Source of the DNA: Lewinella sp. IMCC34183
Lineage (GTDB): Bacteria > Bacteroidota > Bacteroidia > Chitinophagales > Saprospiraceae
Assembly (NCBI RefSeq): GCF_003390915.1
Contig: NZ_QMEM01000004.1
Span: 124,001 to 188,000 of the forward strand
Reading direction: 5' to 3'
Length of the DNA stretch: 64,000 nucleotides
Shown here: in pieces, positions 27,156 through 34,618 of the stretch
Layout of the letters: each line of letters begins with the position of its first letter
How positions within the stretch are numbered: position 1 is the stretch's first letter
The notes under the pieces: generated by a model
Told to the model about the DNA's origin: nothing
Databases searched by the model: none
Seen by the model: only the letters and a program-made list of their open reading frames with translations
Program-made: the position numbers and the translations under genes

Positions 27156-27533
27156 TTGCTGGCCTTCCTGGCCTATTCCGTACTCGGCGGTCTCTGGTTC
27201 ACGGTGTTTTTCAAACGTGCTTACGCCAGTTACTTGGGCAAGACCCCTGACACCCTGAATAATACTTCTCCGATCTACATGGCCGGTCCGGCCGTATGTT
27301 CCCTGGTCATCACCGTCACGACGGCGTGGCTGATGCAGGCCCTGGGCATCCGTACCTACGCGGCGGCCCTGGCGTTTGCCCTGATGATTGGCGTCGGTTA
27401 TCTGGTGGCGAATACGGTGAACATCGCCATCAACCCGAATATGCCGCAGCCGCTGCGGTACGGGGCGCTGGTGGGGGCCTTTCACCTTACGGGCCTGCTG
27501 CTTGTCAGTCTGATTTTGGTCGCCTGCGAATAG
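27156..27533 (+). CDS. DUF1761-like small integral membrane protein, start uncertain
   Basis: At least 125 residues with four hydrophobic helices (AFLAYSVLGGLWFTVFF, GPAVCSLVITVTTAWLMQAL, AAALAFALMIGVGYLVANTV, ALVGAFHLTGLLLVSLIL). The LGGLWFTVFFKRAYASYLGK opening and the helix pattern are like DUF1761 proteins; function unknown. Only a TTG at 27156 is available as start. The same frame reads back through QWFGV and YLSNI, where homologues would have their N-terminus, but no ATG or GTG is there, so the true start may have been lost or may be non-standard. It lies 109 bp after the broken WYL regulator, which may once have controlled it. Confidence 0.65.
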   Translation: MLAFLAYSVLGGLWFTVFFKRAYASYLGKTPDTLNNTSPIYMAGPAVCSLVITVTTAWLMQALGIRTYAAALAFALMIGVGYLVANTVNIAINPNMPQPLRYGALVGAFHLTGLLLVSLILVACE

Positions 27534-27592
27534 GTATATACGCGCTTTTGCGGCCGCAGATCATCCTATCCGTCCCATTACCCGCGCGTAGT

Positions 27593-27616
27593 GGGTTGAG
27601 GGCCTCCCGGCCCGAT
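27593..27616 (+). repeat. TCC-loop hairpin repeat, left copy of an inverted pair
   Basis: GGGCC-TCCC-GGCCC forms a perfect stem inside a 24-bp unit that starts GGGTTGA and ends GAT. The reverse complement recurs with one mismatch at 27720-27743. It lies 60 bp after the DUF1761-like gene, with TCC on that gene's sense strand. Confidence 0.85.
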
Positions 27617-27719
27617 TAGGCGCTAAGTTTTATGCCTCCTTCCAAGGTCGGGAAGTATCAGCATCCCACATTGGCCGGGGATATCCTAAAAATGCTTCAG
27701 AGAAATAATTAACTCACTG

Positions 27720-27743
27720 ATCGGGCCTGGAGGCCCTCAACCC
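27720..27743 (-). repeat. TCC-loop hairpin repeat, right copy of an inverted pair
   Basis: Inverted copy of the 27593-27616 unit with one mismatch. It follows the minus-strand 85-aa gene (stop at 27777), so TCC is again on the sense strand of the nearest gene. The 103 bp between the pair hold no gene. Confidence 0.85.
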
Positions 27744-27776
27744 GCGGATTTCAAATCAAAACCTACAGTGGATCTC

Positions 27777-28034
27777 TTATTGTACGCGGTGCTTGCTCAT
27801 CAGAGCAGCAATCCCCCCGCCCGCCAAACTGCACAAAGCCAGGGGAAGCCACCAGTAAGGAAGGACCCAGTAGAGGAAATACCCTGAAAGGCACGCTATC
27901 CCACGATTATCCTGACTACCGCACTTCACGTGATACGCATCGTCGAGCGTGCTTATAGCGAATAGTGCCAAGCTCAGTACTGTGGCCGTTGCCGCTGCGA
28001 AAACCAAGAATAACCTCACCCTGGTAGCTAACAC
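27777..28034 (-). CDS. small two-helix membrane protein, unknown
   Basis: 85 residues from a GTG start. Two hydrophobic segments (LFLVFAAATATVLSLALFAI and YWWLPLALCSLAGGGIAALM) flank a loop with two cysteines (VKCGSQDNRGIACLSG) that could form a disulfide outside the membrane. I do not recognise a family. GC content looks lower than in neighbouring genes, which may mean transfer or weak constraint. It stands alone; downstream is the right copy of the inverted TCC-loop repeat. Confidence 0.5.
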   Translation of the reverse strand: MLATRVRLFLVFAAATATVLSLALFAISTLDDAYHVKCGSQDNRGIACLSGYFLYWVLPYWWLPLALCSLAGGGIAALMSKHRVQ

Positions 28035-28119
28035 CTGTGAAAGATACGGATCCTGTAATACGGGCGTCGGATGGCTACTTATCGCTGCGCGAGGCGAAGG
28101 GCCCGCCGCACAGCGTCCG

Positions 28120-29079
28120 CTAGTTCACAAACAGCTGTGAAATACTGGCATTATCGTGGGTATTCTGGATCGCGGTGGCGAAGAGCTTTGAGCTGGAGAT
28201 CACCTTGATCTTGTCGCTCTGCCGCTTGAGGGGGATGGTGTCGGAGACGATCACCTCGGTCAGCTGGCTGTTCTCGATATTATCGTAGGCGTTGCCGCTG
28301 AGCATGGGGTGGGTCGCTACGGCCCGCACGCTCTTCGCCCCTTTTTCCATGATCAGGTCGGCGGCGCGGCAGAGGGTACCCGCCGTGTCAATGAGGTCGT
28401 CGACCAGGATTACGTCCGCTCCGCTCACGTCGCCGATCAGGGTCATGCCGGCGATCTCGTTGGCGCGCTTGCGGTACTTGTCGCAGATCACCATGTCGCG
28501 CTCGAAGTACTTGGCGTAGGCCCGCGCCCGCTTCACCCCGCCCATGTCGGGGCTGGCGAAGATGACGTTGCTCATGTTCTGCTCCTTGAAGTAGGGGAAG
28601 AAGATGGCCTGGCTCTGCAGGTGATCCACGGGGATATCGAAGAAGCCCTGGATCTGGTCGGCGTGGAAGTCCAGCGTCATGATGCGGTCGACCCCCGCGG
28701 CCTCCAGCAGGTTGGCGATCAGCTTGGCACTGATGGGTACCCGCGGCCGGTCCTTGCGGTCCTGCCGGGCATAGCCGAAGTAGGGCATCACGGCGCAGAC
28801 GTAGCCGGCACTCGCCCGCCGTGCTGCATCGATGGTGAGCAGCATCTCCATCAGGTTATCGCTGGGCTGGAAGGTGCTGCCGATGATGAATACGTACTCC
28901 CCCCGCACCGATTCCTCGATGATGGGCTGCATCTCCCCGTCGCTGAAGCGCGCCACCCTAAACTGCCCCAGCTCGTGACCGTACGCCTCGGCGATCTGTT
29001 CGGACAGGTACTGGCTGGTCGTGACCGACAGCAGCGTGACCTTTTCGTTCATGGGGGTGAGGCGAGGCTTGTGCGACAT
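28120..29079 (-). CDS. prs: ribose-phosphate pyrophosphokinase (PRPP synthetase)
   Basis: A 319-residue enzyme that makes PRPP from ribose 5-phosphate and ATP for nucleotide, His and Trp synthesis. Family landmarks: VARFSDGEMQPIIEESVRG near residue 45, MPYFGYARQDRKDRPRVPIS (the flexible ATP loop), TLDFHADQIQGFF, the PRPP-binding VILVDDLIDTAGTL and VRAVATHPMLSGNAYDNI. An internal ATG at 29052 is an equally possible start and gives the N-terminus NEKVTLLS more typical of the family. The open frame upstream to 29217 is spacer. Upstream are a CACCAC/GTGGTG hairpin and a repeat cluster. Confidence 0.96.
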   Translation of the reverse strand: MSHKPRLTPMNEKVTLLSVTTSQYLSEQIAEAYGHELGQFRVARFSDGEMQPIIEESVRGEYVFIIGSTFQPSDNLMEMLLTIDAARRASAGYVCAVMPYFGYARQDRKDRPRVPISAKLIANLLEAAGVDRIMTLDFHADQIQGFFDIPVDHLQSQAIFFPYFKEQNMSNVIFASPDMGGVKRARAYAKYFERDMVICDKYRKRANEIAGMTLIGDVSGADVILVDDLIDTAGTLCRAADLIMEKGAKSVRAVATHPMLSGNAYDNIENSQLTEVIVSDTIPLKRQSDKIKVISSSKLFATAIQNTHDNASISQLFVN

Positions 29080-29159
29080 GATGACGTATGATTTAGGAAG
29101 GGCGAGGCAGGAAGTACGAAGGTCCGAAAATCTATCGGGTACCGGGTGCTGTAAGTCTG

Positions 29160-29203
29160 CACCACGGAGGGTACGCCGCAAAGGGTTTATAGCCTCTGTG
29201 GTG
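29160..29203 (-). other. hairpin in the prs leader region
   Basis: CACCACGGAGG (29160-29170) pairs with CCTCTGTGGTG (29193-29203), ten matches plus one position that is G-U in RNA on the + strand, over a 22-nt loop. It lies about 80 bp upstream of the prs ATG. A similar CACCGCAGAG/CTCTGCGGT pair lies after glyS at 33458-33558. Confidence 0.45.
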
Positions 29204-29215
29204 AAATAACCCTCC

Positions 29216-29238
29216 ATCGGGCCGGAGGCCCTCTACCC
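29216..29238 (-). repeat. TCC-loop hairpin repeat, single copy
   Basis: ATCGGGCC-GGA-GGCCC on the + strand is the reverse complement of the 27593 unit, with slight changes in the distal part. It sits between prs and the GCS2-CBS gene, both minus strand, so TCC is on the sense strand of both. Confidence 0.8.
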
Positions 29239-29389
29239 GGCTTTGCGCGACTTCGCGACTCTCATTCCTCCGCGGCGAAGCAAACCACCACTCGGTCCGG
29301 GAGTAAGTGACCCCATACAATTTAGGTAGCTTCTTCCTACGAGCGAAGCTGACCCTACTCCCCCGAGCGAAACGAGCAAAGCCCTAAAC

Positions 29390-29618
29390 CGAGTAAAGCG
29401 AGCATCCCCGCAAATGGTAACTAGTAGATGGTAATTGGTAAATCGTATATCCCCCTCCACGAGAGCAGCGAACATCCTTACACGAGCGAAGCAAGCTGAG
29501 CCGTCAAACGAGCAAAGCGAGCATCCCCGCAAATGGTAATTAGCAGATGGTAATTGGTAAATCGTATATCCCCCTCCACGAGCAAAGCGAGCATCCCCAC
29601 AAATGGTAATTAGTAAAT
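29390..29618. repeat. three direct copies of a ~71-bp intergenic repeat (third partial)
   Basis: Copies at 29390-29460 and 29509-29579 are 71 bp and differ at only a few bases. A third, truncated and slightly changed, runs 29579-29618. Each starts CGAGYAAAGCGAGCATCCCC and then turns AT-rich (AAATGGTAATTAG..., GTAATTGGTAAATCG). Extra GAGCGAAGC words lie at 29340-29380 and 29482-29495. The 562-bp gap 29080-29641 therefore holds only repeats and hairpins; I see no gene in it. Confidence 0.85.
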
Positions 29619-29641
29619 CTTACATTTTAAATCCCTTACCC

Positions 29642-31567
29642 CTACTTCAGCCGCTCAATCAACCGGCCAGCCACCCGCAGAAAGTCCATCTCCGTAATGA
29701 TACCTACCAGCTCATCGTCCTTGACCACGGGCACGCAGCCGATCCGGCCGCCGCGCATAATCTCCATGGCTTCGTTGATGGTGGTCTGGGGCGTTACCGT
29801 CACCGGATTCGAGATCATCAGGTCGCCGACCGTCCGGTAGTCGTTCATGTTGTTGTTGATGCGCCCCTTCTGGATGTAGTAGCGCAGCAGCTTGCGGGTG
29901 GTCACCAGGCCGCAGAGGTGACCGTCCTCGTCTTCGACGGGCAGGTAGCGCAGTTTGCGCCAGTCCATTAGGTCGCCCACGAGTTCCAGGAGGTCCGATT
30001 CCCGGACGGTAAACAGATCGGTCTCCATGAATTCCTCCACGCGCAACCCCACCGGGCGGTAATGCTTGAGGTCTTCCACCTTGGGGATGGGCCACCGGTG
30101 CACCGGTTCCTGCTCCAGCTGGCACTTCACCATATGCGAGGTCAGGATGGTCACGGCCTCGTCGCGGTTGACCCGCTCGGTCAGGTGGGTAAAGGACTTC
30201 AGCAGCCAGCGAGCGCCGTTCTGGTGTACTTCGGCCCGCCCCTGGATGACGCTCAGGTACCGCTCGATGTCGGCCTGGTCGATGCCCTGGGCCTGTAGCC
30301 CGTCGTAGGCCAGCGGCAGCAGTTCCTGCAGGATGAGGTCACGACAACTGATCTTCTGGTTGTTGAACCAAGTAAACTGGGTATCGATACCGAATTTGGC
30401 GGCCTTGCTGAAGTTGTCCTTCACGTCGGCGAAGCTCATGTGCTCGCGGATGTCCTTGTATTTGTGGGCCATACCCATCATCAGGCCCAGCCAGAAGGCG
30501 GCGTTGGCCGTCTGGTCGAGTACGGTGGGTCCGGCGGGCAGTACGCGGTTCTCGATGCGCAGGTGCGGCATGCCGTTGTCGCTGATGCCGTAGCAGGGGC
30601 GGTTCCAGCGGTATACGGTACCGTTGTGCACCTGCAGGGCGCGCAGCTTGGGAATCTTGCGCTGGGCAATGGTTTCCAGGCTGTCCTCGTCGATGTCGGT
30701 ACCGAGCAGGACGCGGAAGCGCGCGATGTCCTCCTTGTAAATCTCCATGAGGCTGTGTTCCAGCCAGCGGGTACCGAAGCTTACGCGCGGCTCGCTCTGC
30801 CGCATGTGTTCCTTGCTGGTGCGTACGTCAAGCGACTGCTGGAAAAGGGCGATGCGCGACTCGTGCCACAGCCGCTTACCGAAGACCAGCGGCGAGTTGG
30901 CGGCGATGGCCAGGATGGGGGCAGCCACCGCCTGAGCGATATTGTAGAGCGGTACGAAGGTATCCGGGGTCACCTGTAGGTGCACCTGGTAGCTGGTGTT
31001 GCAGGCCTCCAGCAGGGGGCTGTCGTGGTGGATGTGCAGCTCGTCGATGCCCTGCAGGTTGAGCTCGAAACCGCGCTCGTTCTTTTGCTGGGCCTTGATG
31101 GCCTCGATCAGGGCGAGGTAGCGCGGCTTGGGCGTGAGGTTCTCGAGGGCGAGGTCGAACTTGCGCAGGGTAGGCAGGATGCCGGTAAGGACCAGGTGGG
31201 CGTTCTGCCCCTTGGCGGCCTCCTTCACGATGCGCAGCTGGTGCATGTTTTCCTCCTCCATCTTGCGCAGGGCGTCGCCCTTGAAGACGCGGGGCGTGAA
31301 GTTGGTTTCCAGGTTGAAGCGCGCGATCTCCGTGGTGGCCCAGGGGTACTCCTTGAGCTTCTTGAGCACGTTGATGTTCTTGGGCGTGGGCTTCAGCGTC
31401 TTTTTGTCGACCAGGCACATCTCCTGCTCGGCCCCGATCCGGATCGTGTCGGTCTCGAACCACTCGTGGCGGAGCATGTACTCCAGCGCCTGCACGTCCT
31501 GGAGAAGGTGGTGCGTGAAGGCCGAGTGGCTCTCCTGGGTAGGTACGTTTACTTTCTCTTCTCCCAT
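29642..31567 (-). CDS. glutamate-cysteine ligase-like (GCS2) enzyme fused to a CBS pair
   Basis: A 641-residue fusion. Residues about 10-480 belong to the GCS2 fold of ATP-dependent carboxylate-amine/thiol ligases: IRIGAEQEMCLVDK (about 43-56), IARFNLETNFTP, ELHIHHDSPLLE, and RIENRVLPAGPTVLDQTANA, with the acidic and histidine residues that bind Mg-ATP. Residues about 515-641 are two CBS domains (EEFMETDLFTVRESDLLELV and VGDLMISNPVTVTPQTTINE), which normally bind adenine nucleotides and regulate the attached enzyme. ATG 31567 is preferred to a GTG at 31597. The product could be gamma-glutamylcysteine or another gamma-glutamyl compound; without gshB nearby I cannot say. Divergent from glyS. 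Confidence 0.85.
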   Translation of the reverse strand: MGEEKVNVPTQESHSAFTHHLLQDVQALEYMLRHEWFETDTIRIGAEQEMCLVDKKTLKPTPKNINVLKKLKEYPWATTEIARFNLETNFTPRVFKGDALRKMEEENMHQLRIVKEAAKGQNAHLVLTGILPTLRKFDLALENLTPKPRYLALIEAIKAQQKNERGFELNLQGIDELHIHHDSPLLEACNTSYQVHLQVTPDTFVPLYNIAQAVAAPILAIAANSPLVFGKRLWHESRIALFQQSLDVRTSKEHMRQSEPRVSFGTRWLEHSLMEIYKEDIARFRVLLGTDIDEDSLETIAQRKIPKLRALQVHNGTVYRWNRPCYGISDNGMPHLRIENRVLPAGPTVLDQTANAAFWLGLMMGMAHKYKDIREHMSFADVKDNFSKAAKFGIDTQFTWFNNQKISCRDLILQELLPLAYDGLQAQGIDQADIERYLSVIQGRAEVHQNGARWLLKSFTHLTERVNRDEAVTILTSHMVKCQLEQEPVHRWPIPKVEDLKHYRPVGLRVEEFMETDLFTVRESDLLELVGDLMDWRKLRYLPVEDEDGHLCGLVTTRKLLRYYIQKGRINNNMNDYRTVGDLMISNPVTVTPQTTINEAMEIMRGGRIGCVPVVKDDELVGIITEMDFLRVAGRLIERLK

Positions 31568-31723
31568 GGGTATGTCGTGTTGGCGCTCAAGGTACACCGC
31601 TGTAACCGGTGGCGGGGCCGCAGGTGCAGGGCAAGTATATAAAAGGCTGAATTTTTGGTGATTAGTACCGTTGGCGCCGGTTTCACGGGTTTTTGCGGTA
31701 CGGTTCCTGCGTACTAGGCTCCC

Positions 31724-31747
31724 GGGTTGAGGGCCTCCAGGCCCGAT
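31724..31747 (+). repeat. TCC-loop hairpin repeat in the GCS2-glyS spacer, left copy
   Basis: GAGGGCC-TCCA-GGCCCGAT unit on the + strand. An inverted relative follows at 31773-31795, 25 bp away, so the pair can also form one large hairpin. This pair lies between two divergent gene starts, unlike the 3' locations of the other copies. Confidence 0.85.
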
Positions 31748-31772
31748 GGCCCCGCGCGACCCGATTCAGCAG

Positions 31773-31795
31773 ACCGGGCCGGAGGCCCTCAGCCC
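31773..31795 (-). repeat. TCC-loop hairpin repeat in the GCS2-glyS spacer, right copy
   Basis: Inverted copy (GGGCC-GGA-GGCCC on the + strand). The remaining parts of the 308-bp spacer 31568-31875 hold a TATACTTG-like box for the GCS2 gene (minus, 31639-31632) and TATCTTCG at 31848-31855 before glyS. Confidence 0.8.
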
Positions 31796-31847
31796 AGGCT
31801 TCCGTCTTCGCCATCGGCCCGGCACCCGCGCCCCGCCGCCCAATGCC

Positions 31848-31855
31848 TATCTTCG
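31848..31855 (+). promoter_or_regulatory. candidate -7 box for glyS
   Basis: TATCTTCG, one base off TAnnTTTG, 20 bp before the glyS ATG. The same TAnnTTCG variant precedes pdxA (60488), the BatD-like gene (48377, minus) and the helicase-nuclease (26198, minus), which makes it more credible as a local -7 form. Confidence 0.35.
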
Positions 31856-31875
31856 CGCCCTAAATTTTAGCATGT

Positions 31876-33429
31876 ATGGCCACCGAGATCGACTTCAAAG
31901 CCCTCACGTCCCACGCCAAGGAGAACGGATTCATTTACCAGAGCAGCGAGATCTACGACGGACTGGCCGCCGCCTACGACTACGGCCCCAATGGCGTACT
32001 GCTGAAGAACAACCTTAAGGAGTACTGGTGGCGCAGCATGGTGCAGCTGCACGACAATATCGTGGGCATCGACGCGGCCATCTTCATGCACCCCAAGACC
32101 TGGAAGGCCTCCGGCCACGTCGACGCCTTCAACGATCCGCTGATCGACAACAAGGACTCCAAGAAGCGCTTCCGGGCCGACGTCCTTATCGAGGACTACC
32201 TGGACAAGATCGAGGCCAAGATCAACAAGGAAGTCGCCAAGGGGCAAAAACGCTTCGGCGACGCCTTCGACGAGGCCGAGTTCCGCGCGACCAACCCCAA
32301 CGTGCAGCGCTACGTGAAGGAGTACGACGGCGTAGCCAAGCGCCTCGCCACCGCCATGACCGACGGCGACATGGCCGAGCTAAAGCAGATCATCGAGGAC
32401 CTCAGTATCAGCGAGCCCGATACCGGCAGCAAGAACTGGACCGACGTGCGGCAGTTCAACCTCATGTTCTCCACCCAGCTCGGCAACATCGCCGGCGAGG
32501 AAGGCAAGCTGTACCTCCGGCCCGAGACCGCCCAGGGCATCTTCGTCAACTTCACCAACGTTCAGAAGACGACCCGCCAGAAGCTGCCCTTCGGCATCGC
32601 CCAGATCGGCAAGGCCTTCCGCAACGAGATCGTCGCCCGCCAGTTCATCTTCCGCATGCGGGAATTCGAGCAGATGGAGATGCAGTTCTTCATCCAGCCC
32701 GGCACCCAGCAGGAGTGGTACGAGCAGTGGAAAGAGGCCCGCATGAAGTGGCACCGTGCCCTGCACCCCGCCGACAAGCTGCGCTTCCACGACCACGACA
32801 ACCTGGCACACTACGCCGACGCGGCCGTCGATATCCAGTTCGAATTCCCCTTCGGCTTCAAGGAACTCGAGGGCATACACAGCCGCACCGACTTCGACCT
32901 CGGCGCCCACCAGGAGCTTTCCGGGAAGAAACTGCAGTACTTCGACCCCGAAACCAAGGAGAGCTACGTGCCCTACGTCGTGGAAACTTCCATCGGTGCC
33001 GACCGCCTCTTCCTGGCCACCCTCACCCACGCCCTGCGCGACGAGCAGGTACCCGGCCAGGACGACCCGAACAACACGCGTACCGTACTTGCCCTGCACC
33101 CCGCGCTCGCGCCGATCAAGGCCGCCATCATGCCCCTCAAGCGCAACGACGACCGGCTGGTCGGCATGGCCAAAGAGATCTTCGACGACCTCCGCTTCCG
33201 CTTTGAAGTGCAGTACGACGATACCGGCTCCATCGGCAAGCTCTACCGCCGCCAGGACGCCGTGGGCACCCCCTTCTGCATCACCGTCGATTTCGACAGC
33301 CTCGAGGACGGCACCGTCACCGTGCGTGACCGGGATACGCTGGAGCAAGTGCGGGTGAAGAAGGAGGACCTGGCCGGGATGATCGGGCCTAAGGTGGATA
33401 TGGGGTCGCTACTTCGCTCCGCTCAGTAG
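31876..33429 (+). CDS. glyS: glycyl-tRNA synthetase, dimeric class II type
   Basis: A 517-residue single-chain GlyRS (the alpha-2 type, not GlyQ plus GlyS subunits). It opens with KENGFIYQSSEIYDGLAAAY and YDYGPNGVLLKNN, the conserved substrate region. Class II motif 2 is GIAQIGKAFRNEIVARQFIF, followed by MREFEQMEMQFFI. The DIQFEFPFGFKELEGIHSRT and ETSIGADRLFLATL segments complete the active site. The C-terminal anticodon domain begins PALAPIKAAIMPLK. No frame problem. It converges with the M28 peptidase gene, and a large imperfect hairpin lies between the two. Confidence 0.97.
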   Translation: MATEIDFKALTSHAKENGFIYQSSEIYDGLAAAYDYGPNGVLLKNNLKEYWWRSMVQLHDNIVGIDAAIFMHPKTWKASGHVDAFNDPLIDNKDSKKRFRADVLIEDYLDKIEAKINKEVAKGQKRFGDAFDEAEFRATNPNVQRYVKEYDGVAKRLATAMTDGDMAELKQIIEDLSISEPDTGSKNWTDVRQFNLMFSTQLGNIAGEEGKLYLRPETAQGIFVNFTNVQKTTRQKLPFGIAQIGKAFRNEIVARQFIFRMREFEQMEMQFFIQPGTQQEWYEQWKEARMKWHRALHPADKLRFHDHDNLAHYADAAVDIQFEFPFGFKELEGIHSRTDFDLGAHQELSGKKLQYFDPETKESYVPYVVETSIGADRLFLATLTHALRDEQVPGQDDPNNTRTVLALHPALAPIKAAIMPLKRNDDRLVGMAKEIFDDLRFRFEVQYDDTGSIGKLYRRQDAVGTPFCITVDFDSLEDGTVTVRDRDTLEQVRVKKEDLAGMIGPKVDMGSLLRSAQ

Positions 33430-33457
33430 AGAGTGTCCGGAGGTAAAGGAAGGTCAG

Positions 33458-33558
33458 GGAGGTTCACCGCAGAGAAACAAAGGGACGCTAAGGTGCGCAG
33501 AACCAAGGCATAGCTCCGCGAACCTTGGCGGTACTCCTTCCCTCTGCGGTAGACCTCC
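33458..33558. terminator. long imperfect hairpin between convergent glyS and the M28 peptidase gene
   Basis: 17-bp arms at 33458-33474 and 33542-33558 match except for two adjacent bases; both contain ACCGCAGAG/CTCTGCGGT. Inside, CCAAGG (33503-33508) and CCTTGG (33523-33528) form a second stem. No T run. The position between two converging genes suits a two-way terminator or 3' stabiliser. Confidence 0.45.
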
Positions 33559-33584
33559 TACTCCTTTGCCACCCTCAGTAATCT

Positions 33585-34571
33585 CTACAGCGTACCAGCA
33601 GCCTCCCGAAACACAGTAGCCAGCACCACCTGCCCGGCAGCCCGCAGCGTACGCTTATCGATCACGTCCATGTTGTCGTTACCGGTGTGCCAGTGGTCGA
33701 CGAACTGCCCCTCGGCGTCCTTGGGGAGGTTGATGATGTCGATGGTGGGGATGTTGGCGATGGTGTTGACGTAATAGTGGTCGTCGATGACCGCTCCTCC
33801 GCGTTCGTTGACGTAGTAGCTACCGTACCCCATGCTGTTGGCGAGCCGCCACACCTTGCCGACGATGGTCGGCGCGTACTTTTCGGAGTAGCTTTCCACG
33901 GCGAAGTTCGCGTCGCGGGCCCCCACCATATCCAGCAGGATACCGAAGCGGGGCTTGGGCGCCTGGACATTTTTCGCGTAGTACTGCGAACCGAGTCCCC
34001 AGCTGTTGCCGCCGCCACCCCCGGACTTTCCGTAGTCCTCGGCGTCGAAAAGAACGATGTCCACGCCAATGTCGGGCTTGTTCATCCCCAGCTGCCGGGC
34101 TACCTCGAGCAGTACCCCTACCCCGCTGCCGCCGTCGTCGGCCCCGTTGACCACGGCGTTCGGGTCGTCCTCAAGGTCGCTGTCGGCGAAGGGGCGGGTA
34201 TCCCAGTGGGCGGAAAGGAGGATACGGTCTTCCAGTTCGGGCGAATAGCGGGCGATGATGTTCGTGGCACTCAGGGGCGTCCCGTCAAAGGCCACGGCCT
34301 CGAAGTTCTGCTCGCGCACTTCGGCGCCGAAGGATTCCAGCTTGTCCACCAGCCACTTCCGGGTCCGGGCGTGGGCCTCGCTGTTCACGACGCGGGGGCC
34401 GAAGGCCACCTGCTGCTCCACGTAGGCGTAGGCACTGTCGCGGTCGAATTTCGGCACCGGCTTCGCCTCCCTGGGCGGGGGCGCGGGTGCCATGTCCTCG
34501 ATCGGCTGTTTGGCATCGTTGGCGCAGGCGGCCAGCATCAGCACGCACAGAAGTAGCAAAAATCGTTGCAA
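33585..34571 (-). CDS. M28-family zinc peptidase / glutaminyl cyclase-like lipoprotein
   Basis: A 328-residue exported protein. The start is TTG (34571), giving a lipoprotein signal with lipobox LMLAAC at residues 11-16. The M28 metal ligands are all visible: SAHWDTRP (about 120), NGADDGGSGVGVLLEVAR (about 143-160), FDAEDYGKSGGGG (about 176) and the last histidine in HWHTGNDN (about 295). M28 members near this sequence include glutaminyl-peptide cyclotransferases, which cyclise N-terminal Gln; the VDIVLFDAEDYG wording fits those as well as aminopeptidases. An anchored envelope location is likely. The next gene on the strand (DUF3299-like) starts upstream with 47 bp between. Confidence 0.88.
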   Translation of the reverse strand: MQRFLLLLCVLMLAACANDAKQPIEDMAPAPPPREAKPVPKFDRDSAYAYVEQQVAFGPRVVNSEAHARTRKWLVDKLESFGAEVREQNFEAVAFDGTPLSATNIIARYSPELEDRILLSAHWDTRPFADSDLEDDPNAVVNGADDGGSGVGVLLEVARQLGMNKPDIGVDIVLFDAEDYGKSGGGGGNSWGLGSQYYAKNVQAPKPRFGILLDMVGARDANFAVESYSEKYAPTIVGKVWRLANSMGYGSYYVNERGGAVIDDHYYVNTIANIPTIDIINLPKDAEGQFVDHWHTGNDNMDVIDKRTLRAAGQVVLATVFREAAGTL

Positions 34572-34618
34572 AACGTCAGTATTTTATGCGGACCCGGGAG
34601 GTCGGTGGGTACCCGGAA

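Noticed and set aside
29233-29532. 99-residue ORF in the prs-GCS2 spacer
   Set aside because: It translates the direct repeats; no coding signature.
29390-29618. CRISPR array
   Set aside because: Only two full copies and one partial, 71 bp long, spacing of 119 and 70 bp, no unique spacers and no cas genes.
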